Counted from the stretch's first letter, positions 54,960 to 64,000 are shown. The stretch is DNA of 64,000 nt from Burkholderiaceae bacterium DAT-1 (GCA_019084025.1 JAHRBI010000005.1:124001-188000); one strand, 5' to 3'. Notes: generated by a model from the sequence alone, not told the origin. Numbers and translations are program-made.

Positions 54960-56777
54960 TTAGCCTTCGGAAGCACGCATTGCGCGCTTGCGGTCATGCT
55001 CGTTCAGGTGACGCTTGCGGATACGGATGCTCACCGGTGTAATTTCCACCAGTTCGTCATCATCAATAAATTCCACAGCGGATTCCAGGGTCAGCCTGAT
55101 CGGAGGTGTCAGACGCACGGCTTCATCGGTACCCGATGCACGCACGTTGGTCAGCTTCTTGCCCTTGATCGGGTTCACGATCAGATCGTTATCACGGGAA
55201 TGGATACCGATGATCATGCCTTCATACAGCTTGTCGCCCGGATTCACGAACATACGGCCGCGATCTTCCAGATTCCACAGCGCGTACGCCACGGCTTCGC
55301 CATTTTCCTGGGAGATCAGCACGCCATTGTGACGACCCGGCAGATCTGCCTTCACAGGACCGTAGTCATCAAACACGTGTGACATCAGACCGGTACCACG
55401 GGTCATAGTCATGAAGTCGGACTGGAAGCCGATCAGACCACGTGCAGGAATGCGATATTCCAGACGGGTACGACCCTGGCCATCCGATTCCATATTGGTC
55501 AGTTCGCCACGGCGACGACCAATTTCTTCCATGATGCCACCCTGGTGTTCATCTTCCAGATCGATGGTCAGGTTTTCGTATGGCTCGCACTTCTCGCCAT
55601 TGATTTCCTTGTACACGACGCGCGGCTTGGCCACAGCCATTTCGAAGCCTTCGCGACGCATGTTTTCCAGCAGAATGGTCAGGTGCAGCTCGCCACGACC
55701 GGATACGCGGAATACGTCGGAATCTTCTGTGTCTTCAACGCGCAGCGCCACATTGGTCAGCAGTTCCTTGGTCAGACGATCGCGGATTTGACGCGAGGTC
55801 ACGAACTTGCCTTCGGTACCGGCCAGCGGCGAGGAGTTCACCATGAAGTCCATGGTCAGGGTCGGCTCGTCTACGGTCAGCATCGGCAGACCAACAGGCG
55901 ATTCCTGATCACAGATGGTGACACCAATACCGATTTCTTCCAAACCGGAGATAATGATGATGTCACCGGCTTCAGCGCCTTCCACCGGCACGCGATCCAG
56001 ACCCTGGAAGCCCAGCACCTGATTGATACGGCCCTTGGCAACTTGATCTTCGTGGTTCATTACCACCACGTTCTGGCCCGGCTTGATACGGCCGTTCAGC
56101 ACACGACCAACCCCGAGACGACCGGTGTAGGTGGAGTAGTCCAGCGCAGCGATTTGCAGCTGCAGCGGTGCATCCGGCGAACCCGGCGGGGTCGGCACAT
56201 GGCTCAGCACGGTTTCGAACAGCGGACGCATATTATCGGATTCGGCAGCCAGATCCAGCTTGGCAAACCCGTTCAGACCGGAAGCGTACACAATCGGGAA
56301 GTCCAGCTGCTCGTCTGTGGCACCCAGCTTGTCGAACAGATCGAAAGTCTGATCCACCACCCAGTCAGGACGTGCGCCCGGACGGTCAACCTTGTTAATC
56401 ACCACGATCGGACGCAGACCCAGAGCCAGTGCCTTCTTGGTCACGAAACGGGTTTGTGGCATCGGGCCTTCAACGGCATCCACCAGCAGCAGCACGCCGT
56501 CCACCATACCCAGCACACGCTCAACTTCACCACCGAAGTCAGCGTGACCCGGGGTGTCAACGATATTGATGTGCGTGCCTTCGTAGTCGATCGCGGTATT
56601 CTTGGCGAGAATCGTGATGCCGCGTTCCTTTTCAAGGTCGTTGCTATCCATCACGCGTTCGTCGACTTGCTGGTTTTCACGGAAGGTACCGGATTGACGC
56701 AGCAGCTGGTCCACCAGAGTGGTTTTGCCGTGGTCAACGTGGGCGATGATGGCGATATTGCGGAGTGCGCGGCTCAT
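54960..56777 (-). CDS. typA: Translational GTPase TypA/BipA
   Basis: The 605-residue protein begins [20 protein letters not shown] with the G1 loop [10 protein letters not shown], then [11 protein letters not shown] (G2), DTPGHADF (G3), [10 protein letters not shown] (G4), and the EF-G-like domains. The C-terminal TypA-specific domain ends with [12 protein letters not shown]. TypA binds ribosomes and helps large-subunit assembly and growth at low temperature. ATG 56777 is the conserved start; the frame extends 21 codons upstream without family similarity. Confidence 0.96.
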   Translation of the reverse strand: MSRALRNIAIIAHVDHGKTTLVDQLLRQSGTFRENQQVDERVMDSNDLEKERGITILAKNTAIDYEGTHINIVDTPGHADFGGEVERVLGMVDGVLLLVDAVEGPMPQTRFVTKKALALGLRPIVVINKVDRPGARPDWVVDQTFDLFDKLGATDEQLDFPIVYASGLNGFAKLDLAAESDNMRPLFETVLSHVPTPPGSPDAPLQLQIAALDYSTYTGRLGVGRVLNGRIKPGQNVVVMNHEDQVAKGRINQVLGFQGLDRVPVEGAEAGDIIIISGLEEIGIGVTICDQESPVGLPMLTVDEPTLTMDFMVNSSPLAGTEGKFVTSRQIRDRLTKELLTNVALRVEDTEDSDVFRVSGRGELHLTILLENMRREGFEMAVAKPRVVYKEINGEKCEPYENLTIDLEDEHQGGIMEEIGRRRGELTNMESDGQGRTRLEYRIPARGLIGFQSDFMTMTRGTGLMSHVFDDYGPVKADLPGRHNGVLISQENGEAVAYALWNLEDRGRMFVNPGDKLYEGMIIGIHSRDNDLIVNPIKGKKLTNVRASGTDEAVRLTPPIRLTLESAVEFIDDDELVEITPVSIRIRKRHLNEHDRKRAMRASEG

Positions 56778-57322
56778 GTGACGTCTCGAAAAATCAGATT
56801 GTAAATCGGAGAATTTTGCAATTCTAACACGGCAAGGCAATTTCTTTGCACAAAAACTTGCATTTTTCCTTTGATTTCAGGATAATGCAGCGCCTCACAA
56901 CCGAATCCTTGAATTAGGGAACCGGTGGAGAGTTTTCATCGTCCTGACCCTTGCGCCGAATTGCCTGTGTCTCAGTACGGTCAGCCACTTTGTGGCATCC
57001 AACGACTGTATAGAACATAAATGCTCATGGCGCGCTGTCACGGTAGCACTGCTACCTTGCCTTGTTGGTTAGCGTCGATGTTGGCGCTGACGATCCGCGA
57101 TTAACGGCCGGGCCCTTCCCTGCCGACTCTGTCTGATCCAGCTTTGTTTGGCCGCCCGTCGGATTTGCGTGCTGCGGCCCCATACTTCAACCCCGAACCC
57201 GCAATTGAGCGGGGTGGCACTCATTTTGCCCGCGACTACGCCGTCGCACAGGGGTTGCGCTTCATGCGCCGCACATTCATATCGAATCGCGGCAGGATGA
57301 TGCACTACTCAGGAAGACTACT
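56778..57322. other. 545-base gap between typA and the helicase gene
   Basis: The gap must carry the typA promoter on the left strand and the helicase promoter and leader on the right. No frame with a recognisable product was seen. A long leader is common for cold-regulated RhlE-type helicase genes, but no defined hairpin or U-tract was found. Position 57310 holds AGGA, which serves the helicase start. Confidence 0.5.
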
Positions 57323-59227
57323 TTGACTCAAGTTACATTCGCCGACCTCGGACTCGCTCAACCCGTTCAGGATGCACTGGCCAACGCAGGCTACAGCAAC
57401 CCGACACCGATCCAGGCCGCTGCGATCCCCATGCTGCTCGAACGCCGTGACGTCATGGCCTCCGCAGCAACGGGTACCGGCAAGACAGCAGCGTTCATGC
57501 TGCCCGCCCTCAATTTCCTGACCACGAAGTCTGAAAAGACTGGCCGTGGCCCGCGCATTCTGGTTATGAGCCCGACTCGTGAACTGGCTGCCCAGATCAA
57601 GACCGCTGCCGAAAACTACGGCAAGCAAATCCGTCACGCCAAAGTGGTGAGCATCGTGGGTGGCATGCCCTACCCGCTGCAGATCAAGCTGCTGTCCTCC
57701 CCGTTTGAAATTCTGGTGGCGACACCGGGTCGTCTGCTTGACCTGATCAACCGTGGCCGTATCGATTTCTCCCGTCTGGAAATGCTGGTGCTGGACGAAG
57801 CCGACCGCATGCTGGATCTGGGCTTCCGCGATGACATCGCCGAAATCGCCACCAAGCTGCCAACCGAGCGCGTAACCGCCCTGTTCTCCGCTACGCTGGA
57901 CGGCGACATCGCCCGCATCGGCGCATCGCTGCTGAACAATCCGGAACGCATCGAAATCGCTGCACCGGAACGCCGTCAGGAACAGATCGTTGAAAAACTG
58001 CACTACGCAGACGACATCGGTCACAAGACCAAGCTGCTGGATCGCGTACTGGAAGACGAAACCGTCAATCAGGCCATTGTGTTCATCGCCACCAAGATCG
58101 ATGCCGATTCGCTGGCCGACAAGCTGCTGGCCGATGGCAAGAAGGTTGCCGCACTGCATGGTGACATGCAGCAGCGCGAGCGTCAGCGCACGCTGAACCG
58201 CCTCAAGAAGGGCGAAATTGATATTTTGGTGGCAACCGACGTTGCAGCCCGCGGTATCGACGTGGCCGGCATCACCCACGTGGTGAACTTCGATCTGCCG
58301 AAGTTTGCCGAAGATTACGTGCACCGTATCGGCCGTACCGGTCGTGCCGGTCGCGAAGGTGTGGCGATCTCGTTTGCTGCCAAGCACGAAGTGCCGGCAC
58401 TGCGCCGCATCGAAAAATTTGTTGGCCGCAGCCTGACTTCGTTCAAGTACGAAGGTCTGGAATCCCGCTTCGAGCCGCGCGCCGGTGGCAGCGGTAGTGG
58501 TGGCAAGGGTGGCCGCTTCGGTGGCGGTGGCCGTCGTGAAGGTGGCTTTGGTGGTGGTCGTCGCGAAGGTGGCTTCGGTGGCAACCGTGGCGGCTTCGGC
58601 GGTGATCGCGGTGGTCGTTTCGATCGCGAACCGCGTCAGTTCGACGGTGAACGCAAGTTTGGCGATCGTCCGCAAGGCGAACGCTCTTTCGGTGACCGTC
58701 CGTTCGGTGATCGACCGCAAGGCGAGCGCAAGTTTGGTGACCGTCCGCAAGGTGGTTTCGGTGGCGAGCGTCGTGAACGCAGCTTCGGCGGTGAGCGCTC
58801 CTTCGGTGGCGAACGCAGCTTTGGCGGCGAGCGCAAGTTCGGCGACCGTCCTCCGCGCCAGTTCGACACTCCGCGCGCCTCTGCTCCGCGTGATCATCAA
58901 GGCGATGCAGATGGCAACCGCCGCGACATCCCTCCGACACACGAGCGCCGTTCGGTAGGCCAGTTCGACGATAACCGCCGTCCGCGCTTCCAGGGCGACC
59001 GCGCCGGTTTCGGTGGTGATCGCAAGCCGGGTGGTTTCGGTGGCGAGCGTCGCTTCGGTGATCGTCCGCAAGGTGATCGCAAGTTCGGCGACCGTCCGCA
59101 TGGCGACCGCAAGTTTGGTGATCGCCCGCAAGGCGAGCGCAAGTTCGGCGACCGTCCGCAAGGCGAACGCCGCAGCTTCGGCGAAGGCCGCAGCAGCCGC
59201 TTCCCGAGCGCCGCTGACTTCGAATAA
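57323..59227 (+). CDS. RhlE-type DEAD-box RNA helicase with long Gly/Arg tail
   Basis: TTG 57323 is taken as start: AGGA lies 8 bases upstream and the product begins TQVTFADLGLAQPVQDAL, the Q-motif region. Helicase motifs follow: GTGKT (51-55), PTRELAAQ, TPGRLLD, VLDEADRML (about 156), SAT, ATDVAARGIDV (about 304) and HRIGRTGRAGR (about 333). From residue 386 the tail is built of Gly-rich and FGDRPQGER-type repeats, about 250 residues. The enzyme should unwind structured RNA in ribosome assembly or mRNA decay. The 3' end, with its terminator, is duplicated 1 kb downstream. Confidence 0.93.
   Translation: MTQVTFADLGLAQPVQDALANAGYSNPTPIQAAAIPMLLERRDVMASAATGTGKTAAFMLPALNFLTTKSEKTGRGPRILVMSPTRELAAQIKTAAENYGKQIRHAKVVSIVGGMPYPLQIKLLSSPFEILVATPGRLLDLINRGRIDFSRLEMLVLDEADRMLDLGFRDDIAEIATKLPTERVTALFSATLDGDIARIGASLLNNPERIEIAAPERRQEQIVEKLHYADDIGHKTKLLDRVLEDETVNQAIVFIATKIDADSLADKLLADGKKVAALHGDMQQRERQRTLNRLKKGEIDILVATDVAARGIDVAGITHVVNFDLPKFAEDYVHRIGRTGRAGREGVAISFAAKHEVPALRRIEKFVGRSLTSFKYEGLESRFEPRAGGSGSGGKGGRFGGGGRREGGFGGGRREGGFGGNRGGFGGDRGGRFDREPRQFDGERKFGDRPQGERSFGDRPFGDRPQGERKFGDRPQGGFGGERRERSFGGERSFGGERSFGGERKFGDRPPRQFDTPRASAPRDHQGDADGNRRDIPPTHERRSVGQFDDNRRPRFQGDRAGFGGDRKPGGFGGERRFGDRPQGDRKFGDRPHGDRKFGDRPQGERKFGDRPQGERRSFGEGRSSRFPSAADFE
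58480..59190 (+). repeat. Coding tandem repeats of the helicase tail
   Basis: The DNA holds many imperfect copies of a unit coding FGDRPQGERK, FGGERS and GGFGG. Codon variation between copies shows repeated slippage and drift. Such low-complexity Arg/Gly tails bind RNA non-specifically. Confidence 0.85.
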
Positions 59228-59300
59228 TCATCGGGCCGGATAACCGGCCTGCTGGTTCGAAATAAGAAAAGCACACCTGAGAGGGTGTGCTTTTTTGTTT
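59178..59300 (+). repeat. 123-bp direct repeat, left copy (helicase 3' end)
   Basis: Covers the last 16 codons of the helicase gene, the stop and the terminator. The right copy is 60186-60308, equally long, with about nine differences by eye. The two copies enclose the DUF3617 gene. Confidence 0.9.
59267..59297 (+). terminator. Rho-independent terminator of the helicase gene
   Basis: AAAAGCACACC, a short loop and GGTGTGC followed by TTTTTTG, 40 bases after the stop. A second copy of the same terminator lies in the right direct repeat near 60275-60305. Confidence 0.9.
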
Positions 59301-59390
59301 GACAGCGGACTTGTGTGCGGCAAGCTGTCCAGATGTTACTTTCACAGCATGGAAATGCGATTGCCTGAGACGTTGAAAGCCATCAAATAC

Positions 59391-59978
59391 TTATCGAACA
59401 ATCGGGCGCACATCACCGCAACTGCTACCCTTCCAAATTGCACGTGCCTCCAAGGATGCTTGAATTTTGGATGTACCCGCTGGAGCACCCACGATATCCC
59501 CAGAAGAGACGGCGTGGAACGTCCACTCTTTCTCGCTCTTAAGCTCAAGTTCGCCCACTGCATGCTGCGACCCGCCATTCGGTGCCGTACACGTGAGATC
59601 GTATTTCGCGCCACGCGGCGTTACGTTCAGTAAACGTGCCTGGCAATTCGGGTGGTCACTCTGTATCTGCTGACGCATTTTTTCGGTGTCCAGTCCCTGA
59701 GCTACCGCTTCGGGCGTAATGCATTCGAGATGGCGGCCAGCACTACTTCCTTTGGCTTTCATGTGCTTGAGCATAATTTCGCGCTCTTCAGGCTTGGCCT
59801 TGGCCAGAATCTGTTCCTGCATTTTATTCAATGCAGCCTCCATATTCTGACCATTGACGGTGGTATTGCTTGTGCGCTCCCACAGGCCTGGCTCGATTTT
59901 CGCGTGGATCACCTCAGCATGACTTTGAAAAATACACAGCAGTGCAGTAGTCATCCCAACAGCATGTCTGATCTTCAT
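59391..59978 (-). CDS. DUF3617 family exported protein
   Basis: ATG 59978 starts a signal peptide (ending SHA-EVI). The DUF3617 pattern is visible: IEPGLWERTSNTTVNG, a helical ALNKMQEQI segment, RHLECITPEAVAQGL, and QARLLNVTPRGAKYDLTC with paired cysteines. The function of the family is unknown. The gene lies inverted between two copies of the helicase 3' end, so it may have entered by insertion or duplication. A short leftward frame at 60282 is only the antisense of the right repeat. Confidence 0.85.
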   Translation of the reverse strand: MKIRHAVGMTTALLCIFQSHAEVIHAKIEPGLWERTSNTTVNGQNMEAALNKMQEQILAKAKPEEREIMLKHMKAKGSSAGRHLECITPEAVAQGLDTEKMRQQIQSDHPNCQARLLNVTPRGAKYDLTCTAPNGGSQHAVGELELKSEKEWTFHAVSSGDIVGAPAGTSKIQASLEARAIWKGSSCGDVRPIVR

Positions 59979-60185
59979 GAAATCTTCTTCCCGTAGATGC
60001 CACATATTTCGATGTGACAGTTTTTTTCATATATTGCAATAGGTTGCATGCATTATTCATATAGAACAATGGCATATCATATTGTAGCGATGACATGCAA
60101 TCAAGTCGACGTTTTCGAGATTTCCCCAGTGCTTTCCCGTGTTCGCTATAACAAGTATGGGTTTGCATAAACGATGATGGGTTCA

Positions 60186-60308
60186 TCGGCGAAGCCCGCA
60201 GCAGCCGCTTCCCAAGCGCAGCTGACTTCGAATAATCATCGGGCCGGGTAACCGGTCTAATGATTCGAAATGAGAAAAGCACACCTGAGAGGGTGTGCTT
60301 TTTTGTTT
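60186..60308 (+). repeat. 123-bp direct repeat, right copy (duplicated helicase 3' end)
   Basis: Reads as 16 codons like the helicase C-terminus (SSRFPSAADF), its stop and its terminator. No start precedes it, so it is a remnant, not a gene. The part from 60309 to 60474 shows no gene. Confidence 0.9.
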
Positions 60309-60474
60309 TTGTCGGGGTGGAAGGTGTGGCGGTTATCGACCCAATTCAGTCGTTCGAACTGGGTGGGAGCGGACGTTCAATGTTGCAAGTTGAACCTCGA
60401 ATGGCAGCCCGCCGACGCGGGTCGGCTCAAGAGCAGCTTAGGAATCTCGCGGCGAAATTGAATCAGCCGGTTTC

Positions 60475-60750
60475 TCAAGATAAATGCCTAGCAGTTTCGG
60501 GCCACGCACCAGACTTTTGAAAGGCCGCTAGGATCTTCGGAATGAGGCGTTTCATGCATCCTTCATCAGACGAAACCGAGCCTTGCTCTTCGCCATTTGA
60601 CGGTTCGAGAACGGCATAGCTCCAGTTCTCTGAATTGACACGAACTGTACCCGTCGCGACGGCAGCGTGAAAGCGATCTGGGAAGAAGCGATAGACCGCA
60701 TACCCGCCCTGATTCTCGATCAGATGGCACTCGCAGAAGAACATGGTCAT
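60475..60750 (-). CDS. Small hypothetical protein, intact copy
   Basis: The 91-residue protein starts MTMFFCECHLIENQGGYAVY and contains FFPDRFHAAVATGTVRVNSE and LEPSNGEEQGSVSSDEGC. I do not recognise the family. Start at ATG 60750 is probable, without a strong ribosome site. A broken partial copy lies at 26533-26715, so the gene or its DNA segment has moved within the genome. Confidence 0.55.
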   Translation of the reverse strand: MTMFFCECHLIENQGGYAVYRFFPDRFHAAVATGTVRVNSENWSYAVLEPSNGEEQGSVSSDEGCMKRLIPKILAAFQKSGAWPETARHLS

Positions 60751-60834
60751 GGTAGGGGCTCAACGTGGGAATATCCGGCGGCGTGACATTCGCGTAAATT
60801 GCGAAGTTAGGCTTACCATTTTTACCAGCTTAAT

Positions 60835-61155
60835 TTAGCTTTCCATTGTTATTTCTTCGACATGTCCATCAACGTCAAAACGAACACTTATAACATAGTC
60901 CGTTACTTCTTCTGGCAATGTGAAATCGAATACGCAATCATCATCCCAGTGGCTTTTTAGCTGAAGTATGTTCAATACTTCTCTAGGATCTGGAGTAGCT
61001 GTTCCAAAATGCTTTTTCCAATATTCCGCTTCAATTTCTTCTAGATGATGAGAAACAAATAACGTACCGCCAAATTCATCATCTTCTGTCCCAAACGCAG
61101 CCTTAATCGCATCAAGCGCCAGTTCTTCTCTTTTTTTAATCTGCTCAGAATTCAT
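60835..61155 (-). CDS. DUF2004-like acidic protein
   Basis: This 106-residue protein has AFGTEDDEFGGTLFVSHHLEE, EYWKKHFGTATPDPREVL and the end YVISVRFDVDGHVEEITMES, a pattern I associate with DUF2004. It is highly acidic. The function is unknown. Ribosome site AGGA, 7 bases before ATG. The gap 61156-61407 holds only an intergenic repeat. Confidence 0.6.
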   Translation of the reverse strand: MNSEQIKKREELALDAIKAAFGTEDDEFGGTLFVSHHLEEIEAEYWKKHFGTATPDPREVLNILQLKSHWDDDCVFDFTLPEEVTDYVISVRFDVDGHVEEITMES

Positions 61156-61245
61156 AGATAATTCCTGTTTTGCCTTACAGTGATTATACGTGCCCCTCGG
61201 TCAGCATAATAATTATTATTAAAGCGTCAGACTATATCACTACAA

Positions 61246-61325
61246 CCCGCATCCAGGCTCGATTCATGCAGTGCTGGGTCCGTATAACAACACGGCTATT
61301 CAATATGCATGACTAGATAACTGTA
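61246..61325 (+). repeat. Intergenic repeat, copy 2
   Basis: Contains GTCCGTATAACAACA at 61278-61292, shared exactly with 27388-27402, plus partial similarity on either side. Confidence 0.35.
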
Positions 61326-61407
61326 CAAGCTGTGATTCCTAACTGACAGGCAGCTTTGGAGACACTTACGGGGAGGTCCGCTCCTGGCCGCAACCAGACT
61401 TCGCTCG

Positions 61408-62598
61408 TCATACCACAACTTTAATACCCACCCGCGTCAGCCCCGCAGCCACGCCCGCCACCACCCACACAAACACCACCGAGCACATCACCCCTACCCC
61501 ACCCTGCATCCAGCTCACCGGCCAGTTCACTCCAGTGACTTGCATCCCTGCTTCGACAAAAAACGGAATCAGATACGCCAGCAACGGGACCTGTGCCAGC
61601 CTACGCATGCCGGGCACCGCGAGCAGGCCGCGTGATAGCGGAGTCACTGCCTGAATCAAGGCAAACACCGCAATACAGATGGCTGCACAGTACAGTGCCC
61701 AGCTGGGCGTTGCATGGATTTTCGAGATGGGATAAATCGAATGCACAGCCACGGCCGCCACCAGACACAGCAGCGCAAACGCAAACAGGCCGACCCGTTT
61801 CGCCCGTGCAGGCAATTCGCTCAGTGCAATGCGTGTCGTCACAATACCTGCCAGAACGAGCAGCACATGCGCACAATGCAGCGACTGCGTTCGCAGCGCA
61901 CGAATACCGGGCGAGGCGCTCAATGCCGGACATTCAAGCACCGCGTATATCAGCACACAGCCTGCCATCGCCAGCAGCATAGGCAGGATACGACCACGAC
62001 CAGCTAAATAGACCTGAGCAGACAAGCAGCCCGCCCAGCCGATCAGACCGAGTATCCCCCACCAGCTGGTCTGCATGGGCAGGTTGCCATCCGGGCCGCC
62101 ACGATAGATCGCAAAAAGAATCAGTAATCCCGATATGCCAAGGGGCCTTGCCCAAGCTGGCGTTGCATCGTGCCCTGCAGCCGCATGCAACCGCCCCCAT
62201 ATCAGCACCAGACAGATCAGCGAAAGCACGTTCCAGACCGGCAGGTTGATGCCAATCGCGGCAAAGCCCTCCTCCGCATTGACCATAAACAGACCCATCA
62301 CAATCAGCGCCAGCGCACGTTTGCCCTGATCAAGCTGAAGTTGCCAAATTGAAGCCCCCCGAATCACTTGCTGCTGTAGCGAGAGCGGCATGGACAGGCC
62401 GGAAATAAAAAGAAATGCCGGGAAAATCACATCCGGCCAGGTCATGCCATCCACATGGGCAGGCATATGGTGCATCCAGTCCGGCATACCTTTTACGCCT
62501 GCCAGCTGATTGATGAATAACATGAGTGCCATCGTTAACGCCCGGCAGGCATCAATGGCAGGCTGGCGGCCGTGTGCGGCAAAAATGAAGGACTGCAT
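61408..62598 (-). CDS. DUF5009/heparan-alpha-glucosaminide acetyltransferase-like membrane protein
   Basis: The 396-residue protein has about ten membrane segments. The N-terminal QPAIDACRALTMALMLFIN and the catalytic-type histidine region WMHHMPAHVDGMTWPDVIFPAFLFISGLS are the DUF5009/NagX signature. Relatives transfer an acetyl group across the membrane to amino sugars or are linked to chitin or peptidoglycan amino-sugar use. No nag or chitin gene is next to it. Confidence 0.82.
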   Translation of the reverse strand: MQSFIFAAHGRQPAIDACRALTMALMLFINQLAGVKGMPDWMHHMPAHVDGMTWPDVIFPAFLFISGLSMPLSLQQQVIRGASIWQLQLDQGKRALALIVMGLFMVNAEEGFAAIGINLPVWNVLSLICLVLIWGRLHAAAGHDATPAWARPLGISGLLILFAIYRGGPDGNLPMQTSWWGILGLIGWAGCLSAQVYLAGRGRILPMLLAMAGCVLIYAVLECPALSASPGIRALRTQSLHCAHVLLVLAGIVTTRIALSELPARAKRVGLFAFALLCLVAAVAVHSIYPISKIHATPSWALYCAAICIAVFALIQAVTPLSRGLLAVPGMRRLAQVPLLAYLIPFFVEAGMQVTGVNWPVSWMQGGVGVMCSVVFVWVVAGVAAGLTRVGIKVVV

Positions 62599-62698
62599 GA
62601 AGGGGCGTCCGGCAAGACAAAATGCGAGTGTGCCGGCTTATTGCATGGCGCACCACTGTTGGAAAGTGGTCTGATTCATGTCTGACACAAAAGTAGAA

Positions 62699-63057
62699 TT
62701 ATGTCCGCAATGAATCCTGAGCTAGGCGGACTAAAACACTTAACTCCGGGAGATCACGCTGAACTGTTTTCCAGACAATTTGCAGATCCACGCGGTCATA
62801 GCCATGAGAGACGCGATTGCACATCGTATACATCACCAGCCACGGGATATGCTTATTGTGCTCAGCAAATTCTGGCGCTTGCCGGAGAATGTTGTTGGAT
62901 GCCTCTCCGATGATTTCGATGTTCCGGATGACCGCATCCTGAACAAGTTCACTCCCAAGAAATCCAGCCTCATCCATGTCGGCAGTGTAGCGCCCGATTC
63001 GATCATTGCCTTGAGAATATGTTCAAGATAATCATGTGCGCGAGCGTCTTTTGTCAT
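62699..63057 (-). pseudogene. HepT-like toxin gene with frameshift
   Basis: From ATG 63057 the frame reads MTKDARAHDYLEHILKA, the HepT opening, and then loses similarity. The neighbouring frame continues with DRIGRYTADMDEAGFLGSELVQ and DAVIRNIEIIGEASNN, IVWKTVQRDLPELSVLV, the rest of HepT. One missing base after LKA explains the break. The HEPN catalytic motif R-N-x-x-x-H is also damaged: the Arg position is Cys in MCNRVSHGY. HepT is an RNase toxin silenced by the MNT partner. Start overlaps the mntA stop (ATGA). Confidence 0.8.
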
Positions 63058-63359
63058 ACGGGTACGGCCTCTGACAAGACACGATGACGAAATGCCTCAG
63101 GCAACGCCATGGGCGTCAACACATCAACGGATACGCCTAGAAGTTGTTGCAACTCAATCTGAATTGCCGCTACATCCATCAGGGAAGTGTCAGGCGTAGG
63201 GTCAATCAGAATATCGAGATCACTGTCATCGTGATCGCACCCATGGAGGACCGAACCAAATATCCGTGCATTGCTTGCATGGTGGGTTGCCACTACATGC
63301 CGAATCGCTTCTCTATTTGAATCAAGTACGTCAGAAGGTCTCAATTCCATTCCTTCCAT
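63054..63359 (-). CDS. MNT-type nucleotidyltransferase antitoxin (MntA-like)
   Basis: About 101 residues, with the minimal nucleotidyltransferase motif ARIFGSVLHG (G35, S36) and DSDLDILID (D47, D49). In HepT/MntA systems this enzyme adds AMP to HepT and blocks it. The start is uncertain: ATG codons at 63407, 63377, 63359 and 63350 are in frame, none with a good ribosome site; 63359 gives the usual length. Its partner gene is frameshifted, so the antitoxin may now have no target. Confidence 0.8.
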   Translation of the reverse strand: MEGMELRPSDVLDSNREAIRHVVATHHASNARIFGSVLHGCDHDDSDLDILIDPTPDTSLMDVAAIQIELQQLLGVSVDVLTPMALPEAFRHRVLSEAVPV

Positions 63360-63431
63360 GCTGTCGCCAGACATCATGATAATCGTAGCAAGCTGTGAGT
63401 GCACCATGCATTTGTACGATGCCTATAAACG

Positions 63432-63464
63432 CAAAAAGCCACCTGCCGAAGCAGATGGCTTTTT
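63432..63464 (-). terminator. Rho-independent terminator of the phasin gene
   Basis: Reverse strand AAAAAGCCATCTGC, a TTCG loop and GCAGGTGGCTTTTTG, one G-T pair. Lies 18 bases after the phasin stop. Confidence 0.9.
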
Positions 63465-63481
63465 AATTCAGATGCCTAGAA

Positions 63482-64000
63482 TTAGGCAGCAGCAGCCGGA
63501 GCAGCAGCCTTCTTGGCGCGGGTGGTCGCAGCCTTGGCCGAGGTTTCGGCAGCAGCAACGCTGGCTTCTGCGAAGTCAGTGGTGACCTTCTTCACAGTCT
63601 TCACAGCGGTGTCGTATGCGGATGCGGCAGTGGTCACCGCGTTCTTCAGGGTGGACACAACTACTTCGGAACCGGCCGGAGCGGACTTCACTGCGCGATC
63701 CAGTGCGGACACCAGACCCTTGTTGAACTCAACCACGTTTTCTTCAACGAGCTGGCTCAGTTCGGTTTGAGTGCTGCTGGCGGCTTCGTACACGTGACGG
63801 GCGATGGATAGCGCCTTGTCAACGGACGGCTGCGACAGTTGCTGTTGCAGCGCGACCAGACCTTGCAGGTCCTTCACTTCGCTCAGTTGGCGCACGTTGC
63901 TGGTGTTTTCTTCCAGCAGCTGGCGGGCCAGATCGATCTGCAGGCTGACCAGACGCTCGACGCCGCTCAGCGCGATGTTGGACAGACGGATGGATTTTTC
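63482..64000 (-). CDS. Phasin family protein, N-terminus outside window
   Basis: The frame is open to the right edge: upstream of the first internal Met the reading continues with EKSIRLSNIALSGVERLV, LQIDLARQLLEENTSNVRQL, a phasin N-terminal pattern. The helical body (LQGLVALQQQLSQPSVDKAL, ARHVYEAASSTQTELSQLVE) and an Ala/Lys-rich tail (TTRAKKAAAPAAAA) fit PhaP-type phasins that coat polyhydroxyalkanoate granules. At least 172 residues are visible. A strong terminator follows. Confidence 0.9.
   Translation of the reverse strand, partial: EKSIRLSNIALSGVERLVSLQIDLARQLLEENTSNVRQLSEVKDLQGLVALQQQLSQPSVDKALSIARHVYEAASSTQTELSQLVEENVVEFNKGLVSALDRAVKSAPAGSEVVVSTLKNAVTTAASAYDTAVKTVKKVTTDFAEASVAAAETSAKAATTRAKKAAAPAAAA

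Noticed and set aside
55545-56804. Rightward 419-codon frame opposite typA
   Set aside because: Antisense of a strongly conserved gene with biased codons; no recognisable domain.
57305-59161. Leftward 618-codon frame opposite the helicase gene
   Set aside because: It is the antisense of a GC-rich, repeat-rich gene; the product is Thr/Ala low-complexity and has no domain. The forward strand codes a complete helicase.
58640-59165. CRISPR-like regular repeats
   Set aside because: The repeats are in-frame coding units (FGDRPQGER) of the helicase tail; spacers are not unique and units are imperfect.

Overview
The window looks like a chromosome segment of a betaproteobacterium, probably of the Neisseriales/Chitinibacter-like kind. 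The basis is gene content and moderate GC: a phasin, a single-domain phenylalanine 4-hydroxylase, an MSHA-type pilus block, a RhlE-type helicase with a long Gly/Arg tail, and two porins. No rRNA or convincing tRNA was found, and there is no CRISPR array or prophage. I did not identify the species.

Positions 1-9000 hold a signalling locus. A membrane kinase with an Hpt domain and a CheA-type ATPase is followed by a CheX-like phosphatase and a CheY-like receiver. Converging on them is an 1892-residue periplasmic-propeller/triple-GAF sensor that ends in the same Hpt/CheA-type ATPase module. No CheW, CheR, CheB or motility gene lies nearby. Positions 9000-21500 carry exported and housekeeping functions: an orphan substrate-binding protein, a conserved membrane protein, a three-gene exported-enzyme/foldase operon, an exported amidohydrolase, DUF2200 and DUF5329 proteins, an exported alpha/beta hydrolase, TrmO, a DUF998 protein and an exported S41 peptidase.

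Positions 21550-27450 are a decaying accessory patch. It holds three truncated IS110-like 5' ends, a dispersed repeat of about 50 bp, a GIY-YIG gene cut by an amber codon, a frameshifted VOC gene and a broken copy of a gene that is intact at 60475-60750. Lower-GC hypothetical genes lie between these.

Positions 27450-48330 are mainly metabolism and pili: TfoX C-terminal protein, a rubredoxin-reductase-like flavoprotein, phhA with a divergent Lrp/AsnC regulator, an overlapping msh block (mshI to mshN, without the mshE-mshQ half), a putrescine/gamma-aminobutyrate set (puuC, an omega-aminotransferase, puuA) with a striking hairpin leader before puuA, a porin plus PstS-like pair, hisN, pgm, an SDR dehydrogenase and a TetR regulator.

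Positions 48330-64000 hold a patatin/beta-barrel (type Vd) protein, a glycerophosphodiesterase, a second porin plus PstS-like pair followed by a chemoreceptor, typA, the DEAD-box helicase, a DUF3617 gene enclosed by two 123-bp copies of the helicase 3' end, a DUF2004 protein, a DUF5009 acyltransferase-like membrane protein, a HepT/MntA toxin-antitoxin pair whose toxin is frameshifted, and a phasin running off the right edge.
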